Shown one piece after another: positions 60,041 to 64,000 of a DNA stretch of 64,000 nt. The stretch is taken from assembly GCF_026616195.1 (NCBI RefSeq), contig NZ_JANHDH010000001.1, positions 1 to 64,000 on the forward strand. The letters run 5' to 3'. The stretch is from Haloarchaeobius amylolyticus. GTDB lineage: Archaea > Halobacteriota > Halobacteria > Halobacteriales > Natrialbaceae. The notes below the pieces were generated by a model. It was not told where the DNA came from. It searched no databases and worked only from the letters and a program-made list of their open reading frames with translations. Every line of letters begins with the position of its first letter. The stretch's first letter is position 1. The translations under genes and the position numbers were made by a program.

Positions 60041-61276
60041 ATGCTCCGCAGTGCTGTCGCGGCCGAACTCCGTGACGACCTCCTCCAGGACGGCTATCTC
60101 TTCCCCGATTACGACGGCTACTGTTTCGGGAACCTCCCGCACAGCCTCACGTCCCTCTTCGGCGTCGACACAGGGCGGACCCTCCCCGGAGACGTGTTCG
60201 ACGACGTCCCCACCGACGTCGAGAACGTCCTCGTCGTGCTCGTCGACGGGTTCGGCTGGGCGCAGTGGCAGCGCGAACGCGAGCACCACCGGTTCCTCGG
60301 GACGCTGAGCGAGCGCGCCCGGGTGACGCCACTGACGTCCATCTACCCGAGCGAGACCGCAGCCGCCATCACGACCTTCCACACCGGTGCGCTGGCGGCC
60401 GAGCACGGCGTCGTGGGGTGGAACGTGTTCGACCCCGAGGTCGGCCGCTCCTACGAGGCGCTGCCGTTCCACTACAAGGACGGAACCGACCCCGAGTTCG
60501 CCCGGGATTCTGTCGCGAACGCGGACTCGCTCTACACGGACCTCGCGGCTGCCGGCGTCGATACGCATCACGTCGTCCCGTTCCCCTCGGTCCCGGAGGG
60601 CGTCACCAGACACCAGTACGAGTCGCTCGACGAGGTGCCCGGGGTGCTCGACGAAGCGATGGCCGCGGCCGACGGCCCTGCGTACCACTATCTCTACCTG
60701 CCCCACGTGGATCACGAGGCCCACCAGACCGGGACGCGGTCCACGGCCTACCGCGAGACCGTCGGCGACGTATTCGAGACGGTACAGCGGGCGCTCTCGG
60801 GAGTCGACGACCAGACCGCCGCGGAGACGTTGCTGGTGCTGACCGCGGACCACGGCCACGTCGACACCGACCCGGACCGGAACGTCGACCTCGATGGGTT
60901 CGACTGGCTGGTCGAATCCCTGGCGCGAGACGCAGACGACGCTCCGGTCCGCTTCGCGGGGAGCCCGCGGAACGTCCACCTGTACCTGAGCGAGGGCGCA
61001 TCCGGCGCGGTAGCGACACAGCTCCGGGCGGAACTGGACGCGCGGGTCTTCGACCGGGAGGAGGTGCTCCAGGGCGACCTGTTCGGCGACGTGCCGCCCT
61101 CGGAGCCGTTCCAGCGACGGCTGGGCGACCTCGTCCTCACGCATCGGGACCTGGGGACGTGGTGGGGCGACCACGAACCGGACGAACTCGGGTTCGTCGG
61201 GATGCACGGCGGGATGCACCCCGACGAGATGCTGACGCAGGTGGCGGTCAGCAGGCTCTCGACCGTGCTGGAGTGA
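60041..61276 (+). CDS. Alkaline-phosphatase-superfamily phosphodiesterase
   Basis: A 411-residue nucleotide pyrophosphatase/phosphodiesterase-like enzyme without signal peptide. Metal-site motifs: VVLVDGFGWAQ (Asp), SIYPSETAAAITTFHTG with the Thr/Ser nucleophile, LPHVDHEAHQTG, LTADHGHVD and GMHGGMHPDEM. Found in the gap between aroA and aroC, where it often lies in haloarchaea. Substrate unknown. Confidence 0.82.
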   Translation: MLRSAVAAELRDDLLQDGYLFPDYDGYCFGNLPHSLTSLFGVDTGRTLPGDVFDDVPTDVENVLVVLVDGFGWAQWQREREHHRFLGTLSERARVTPLTSIYPSETAAAITTFHTGALAAEHGVVGWNVFDPEVGRSYEALPFHYKDGTDPEFARDSVANADSLYTDLAAAGVDTHHVVPFPSVPEGVTRHQYESLDEVPGVLDEAMAAADGPAYHYLYLPHVDHEAHQTGTRSTAYRETVGDVFETVQRALSGVDDQTAAETLLVLTADHGHVDTDPDRNVDLDGFDWLVESLARDADDAPVRFAGSPRNVHLYLSEGASGAVATQLRAELDARVFDREEVLQGDLFGDVPPSEPFQRRLGDLVLTHRDLGTWWGDHEPDELGFVGMHGGMHPDEMLTQVAVSRLSTVLE

Positions 61277-61359
61277 CGGCGCTGGCGGCCGCTGGCCGGC
61301 CGGCGCGAGATGGCGAACAGGCGACGTGGAGTCTCTTGCGGGCTCGTGACGAGGCGGTT

Positions 61360-61400
61360 CCCCTGCACGGAGTGTCGCACGACCGCAGGCCGTGCAGGGG
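61360..61400 (+). repeat. Stem-loop between the phosphodiesterase gene and aroC
   Basis: cccctgcacgg (61360-61370) and ccgtgcagggg (61390-61400) form an 11-bp perfect stem with a 19-base loop. The 250-base gap also contains ctaaatcc near 61499, a promoter candidate for aroC, and no gene. The hairpin is before that promoter, so it may belong to the upstream transcript end. Confidence 0.6.
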
Positions 61401-61526
61401 CGGCTCACGGGGGCATGCGGGGACTGGCCCCGTCTTCGCGTTCGAATGCTCGGGAGTCGGCGCCGTGAACAGTCGCTTCTTGCACCTTGTACAACACCTA
61501 AATCCCCGGGAACCGGAAACGGGGGT

Positions 61527-62672
61527 ATGAACGGGAATCGGTTCGGTCGCCTCTTCCAGGTGACCACCTTCGGCGAGAGCCACGGCGAGGCGATGGGCGT
61601 GACGGTCTCCGGCTGTCCCGCCGGCCTCGAACTCGAGGAGGAGGACATCCAGCGAGAGCTCGACCGCCGCAAGCCAGGCCAGTCGATGATCACCACGAGT
61701 CGGGGCGAGCCCGACGCGGTGTCCATCAAGTCCGGGGTGCAGGACGGCTACACGACGGGCACCCCCATCGGGATGGTCATCGAGAACAAGGACGCGCGCT
61801 CCGAGAAGTACGAGCCGTTCATCACGGCCCCGCGGCCGAGCCACGGCGACTTCACCTACTCCGCGAAGTTCGGGACGCGCAACTGGGGCGGTGGCGGGCG
61901 CTCCTCCGCCCGGGAGACGGTGAACTGGGTCGCTGCCGGCGCCATCGCGAAGAAGCTACTGGCACAGGAGGGCATCGAGTTCAAGGCCCACGTCAACCAG
62001 ATCGGCGACATCGAGGCGCCCGAGGTGACGTGGGAGGAGATGCTCGAACACACCGAGGAGAACGAGGTGCGGTGTGCCCACCCGGAGACGGCCGCGGAGA
62101 TGCGCGACCGCATCAGTGAGTACCAGAAGGAGGGCGACTCCATCGGCGGCAGCATCTACTTCGAGGTCCGTGGCGTCCCCCGTGGCCTCGGGGCGCCCCG
62201 GTTCGACTCGCTGTCGGCCCGCCTCGGCCAGGCGATGATGGCGGTGCCGGCAGCGACCGCCTTCGAGTTCGGCCTCGGCCGCGAGGCCCGCCGCTACACC
62301 GGGAGCGAGCGCAACGACGACTGGGAGTTCGGGCCCGACGGCGACCCGAAGCCGGTCGAGAACGACCACGGCGGCATCCAGGGCGGCATCAGCACCGGCG
62401 AACCAATCTACGGTGAGGTGACGCTGCACGCGCCGACGTCCATCCCGAAGAAGCAGAAGACGGTCGACTGGGAGACCGGCGAGGAGGTCGAGGCGCAGGT
62501 CATCGGCCGGCACGACCCGGTCCTCCCACCGCGTGGCGTCCCGGTCGTCGAGTCGATGCTTGCGCTGACGCTCGTCGACTTCATGCTCCTGGGCGGGCGC
62601 ATCAACCCGGACCGCGTCGATGGCAAGGTCGGCGAGTACGACACCGACTACCACCCGTCGAAGCCGGAGTGA
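61527..62672 (+). CDS. aroC: Chorismate synthase
   Basis: A 381-residue FMN-dependent enzyme, last step to chorismate. Signatures: TTFGESHGEAMGV, RPSHGDFTYSAKFG, RNWGGGGRSSARET and GRHDPVLPPRGVPVVE. The product is used by tyrA and menF in this window. ATG at 61527 gives MNGNRFGRLFQ, the family N-terminus, about 28 bases from a TATA-like ctaaat. Confidence 0.96.
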   Translation: MNGNRFGRLFQVTTFGESHGEAMGVTVSGCPAGLELEEEDIQRELDRRKPGQSMITTSRGEPDAVSIKSGVQDGYTTGTPIGMVIENKDARSEKYEPFITAPRPSHGDFTYSAKFGTRNWGGGGRSSARETVNWVAAGAIAKKLLAQEGIEFKAHVNQIGDIEAPEVTWEEMLEHTEENEVRCAHPETAAEMRDRISEYQKEGDSIGGSIYFEVRGVPRGLGAPRFDSLSARLGQAMMAVPAATAFEFGLGREARRYTGSERNDDWEFGPDGDPKPVENDHGGIQGGISTGEPIYGEVTLHAPTSIPKKQKTVDWETGEEVEAQVIGRHDPVLPPRGVPVVESMLALTLVDFMLLGGRINPDRVDGKVGEYDTDYHPSKPE

Positions 62673-62702
62673 GTCGGTCGGCTCGGGCGCTGTCGAGCAC
62701 CC

Positions 62703-63209
62703 TCAGTCGTTGTCGAGTACCGTGATGCGGAGCAACACCGTGTTGGCGACCGCCGGCCGCAGTTCGTCGACGGTCGGGAGCCGGTGCCCCTCGATTCTGA
62801 GCCCCAGCAGGCGGGCGTTCGCCGGACTCTCCGCCAGCCGTGCCCGGGCGAACCGGGCGACCTCGCGGTCGTCGGGAACCGCGGTCGCGACGCCGTGGAC
62901 CGTCGCGCCACGGAGCCGGAGTCGAACCTCGTGGCCGCCCTGGAAGTTCTTCCACCAGTTCGAGCGCGTGACGACCGCCACGTCGTAGTCCTCGTCGGCG
63001 TCGCCCTCCCAGTAGGTGACCGGGATGGAGTACTCGCGACCGGTCCGCCGCCCCGCGAACCTGATGAGACAGAAGTACCTGCTGAGGAAGACGTGGAGCG
63101 GCGAGGCGAGCACCAGCCGGACCACCGGGTTGACCAGCCTGACCAGCGGGCGTGGCGCGGGCTGGACGCGCTCGACCCGGATGGGCGCCTCGGCGGCCGA
63201 CGATGCCAT
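62703..63209 (-). CDS. Deazaflavin/split-barrel oxidoreductase-like protein A
   Basis: A 168-residue protein with the split beta-barrel signature of F420/FMN-dependent nitroreductases (Ddn-like): FAGRRTGREYSIPVTYWEGD and VVTRSNWWKNFQGGHEVRLR. Haloarchaea make F420, so a coenzyme F420 reductase is plausible. A hydrophobic N-terminal stretch (LVRLVNPVVRLVLASPLHVF) could contact membrane quinones. The neighbour at 63282 is a distant paralogue. Confidence 0.7.
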   Translation of the reverse strand: MASSAAEAPIRVERVQPAPRPLVRLVNPVVRLVLASPLHVFLSRYFCLIRFAGRRTGREYSIPVTYWEGDADEDYDVAVVTRSNWWKNFQGGHEVRLRLRGATVHGVATAVPDDREVARFARARLAESPANARLLGLRIEGHRLPTVDELRPAVANTVLLRITVLDND

Positions 63210-63281
63210 GCAGAAGGTAGGAGACGCGTGGTGATAACGCGGGCCTCAGCCCGCAGATAGGTGCTGGAGGAAGGGTACTAC

Positions 63282-63875
63282 TCAGCGCGACGAACTGGCG
63301 GGCATGAACGGGCCACCGTACTCTCGTTCACTCGCCCCACCGTCGCCGTCGTCGTCGATGTCGATGGTCAGGAGGGCCGTCTCCTCGAGTGCCCGCAGGA
63401 AGTGCGCCCGGATGGGCTCTCCGCTGCCCTCGACCAGCACACCGATCCGCTTCCCGGCGTCGCGCCCGTAGGCTGCGACGTAGTCGCGGGCGAACCGGGC
63501 GACAGAGCGCCGACGGTTCGAGACGGTCGCGGCGACCACCTGCCACTCGTCGTCCAGCAGCAGCGAGAGCGTCCCGCCCGCCGTGAGCGGTTCCCACCAG
63601 TCCCCGCGGCCGATGATGTAGAGCCGGTTCTCGTTGTGCGGGAGGTGGTGGACGCCGACCCTGACGGTCCGTGCCGTGCCCGTCTCCGGGTCGACGACCC
63701 GGGCGAGCGTGAGGGCGTCGTCGAACCGACGGCGCAGCGACGTTCGCAACAGGAGGTTCGTCAGTGGCCCGAGCAGCGCGTACCGGAACCGTCGTTCGAG
63801 CGGGCGGGTCCGCGTCACCCGGACCGGCAGGCCCGTCTCCCTGCTCTCCAGTGGGTGTCTGGTCTCCGAACTCAT
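63282..63875 (-). CDS. Deazaflavin/split-barrel oxidoreductase-like protein B
   Basis: A 197-residue protein similar in layout to the downstream gene: LYIIGRGDWWEPLTAGGTLS corresponds to the NWWKNFQGG element, and the strand order agrees. The G-R-x-T-G motif is replaced by ARVVDPETGTARTVRVG, so cofactor binding may be lost. The two lie 72 bases apart on one strand and probably form an operon. Confidence 0.6.
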   Translation of the reverse strand: MSSETRHPLESRETGLPVRVTRTRPLERRFRYALLGPLTNLLLRTSLRRRFDDALTLARVVDPETGTARTVRVGVHHLPHNENRLYIIGRGDWWEPLTAGGTLSLLLDDEWQVVAATVSNRRRSVARFARDYVAAYGRDAGKRIGVLVEGSGEPIRAHFLRALEETALLTIDIDDDGDGGASEREYGGPFMPASSSR

Positions 63876-64000
63876 GGGTGACCTACGCGGTTCGAGCGGA
63901 TTAGTGAACGCTAACCATCAGGTGAGTACTGCTAGCAAGCCTCGCAAAATTTGCAACGAGTTCCGGTGTTTATCACAATTAATCCGTGCTAATGTATAGC
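63876..64000. other. AT-richer window end
   Basis: The last 125 bases have a marked AT rise (caaaatttgcaacg, gtttatcacaattaatcc). They probably hold the promoter of the split-barrel pair on the minus strand and of a gene beyond the edge. No ORF is supported here. Confidence 0.4.

Noticed and set aside
1..64000. CRISPR arrays, rRNA genes, insertion sequences or transposase genes.
   Set aside because: No regularly spaced repeats, no rRNA-like sequence and no transposase motif were found anywhere in the window.

Overview
The window is a haloarchaeal chromosome segment (class Halobacteria). Supporting signs are a very high GC content, acidic low-Lys proteins, a TFB transcription factor, archaeal ribosomal proteins S15 and S3Ae, KEOPS subunit Pcc1, archaeal-type CoaD and RibL, a JAMM desampylase-like protein, many Tat/lipobox secretory proteins, and promoters with a TATA box about 26 bases before a start codon (leaderless mRNAs). 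The genus cannot be fixed from sequence reading alone. I call about 72 protein genes and one tRNA-Ala(GGC).

Layout. 1-8.6 kb: end of a DoxX-like gene, a PHP phosphoesterase plus asparagine-synthase-like pair, a Nudix hydrolase, TFB, gatC-gatA (with a 37-bp duplication of the gatA end around a palindromic insert), a winged-helix regulator with an operator-like palindrome, an NRDE protein and coaD. 8.6-21.7 kb: menaquinone synthesis in three blocks on the minus strand (menF-menD, menB, menA-menC-menE), interleaved with a lipoprotein, a glycosyltransferase, a LysE exporter, a DnaJ-domain membrane protein and a PQQ-type beta propeller. 21.7-26.3 kb: a molybdopterin oxidoreductase, a ribbon-helix-helix protein, twin DUF3179 Tat lipoproteins, a TlpA-like thioredoxin and a pair of fluoride channels. 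26.3-32.1 kb: an aRF1-like protein without GGQ, ribH-aminotransferase, JAMM-ribL and an S1/OB/DHH phosphoesterase. 32.1-39.6 kb: a phospholipase-D-like protein followed by two paralogous histidine kinases, a HEAT-repeat protein, a CDP-alcohol phosphatidyltransferase and a halocyanin. 39.6-42.6 kb: the operon rps15, DHH-like, pcc1, rps3ae with a structured leader, then tRNA-Ala.

42.6-45 kb is a small lower-GC islet directly downstream of the tRNA, with a 13-bp repeat of the tRNA 3' end and two secreted lipoproteins. 45-53 kb returns to core genes: GNAT, M24 peptidase, tyrA, an Rsm22-like methyltransferase, a radical SAM/SPASM enzyme with a small PaaB-like partner, surE and an Rdx protein. 53.0-57.4 kb is a second accessory islet, partly AT-rich, with a 1145-residue PKD-domain surface protein translationally coupled to a membrane-anchored partner. 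57.5-64 kb holds a second PHP protein, aroA, an alkaline-phosphatase-family enzyme, aroC and two split-barrel oxidoreductase-like proteins.

Functional links: chorismate made by aroA/aroC feeds tyrA and menF; menaquinone genes dominate the left half; ribH and ribL both serve flavin synthesis; several secreted redox proteins (DUF3179 pair, TlpA-like, halocyanin, molybdenum enzyme) point to an electron-transfer or thiol-relay theme at the cell surface. The best candidates for undescribed biology are the small PaaB-like/radical SAM pair, the PKD surface-protein pair, the phospholipase-D/double-kinase operon, the DUF3179-DUF3179-thioredoxin group, and the structured leader of the rps15 operon.
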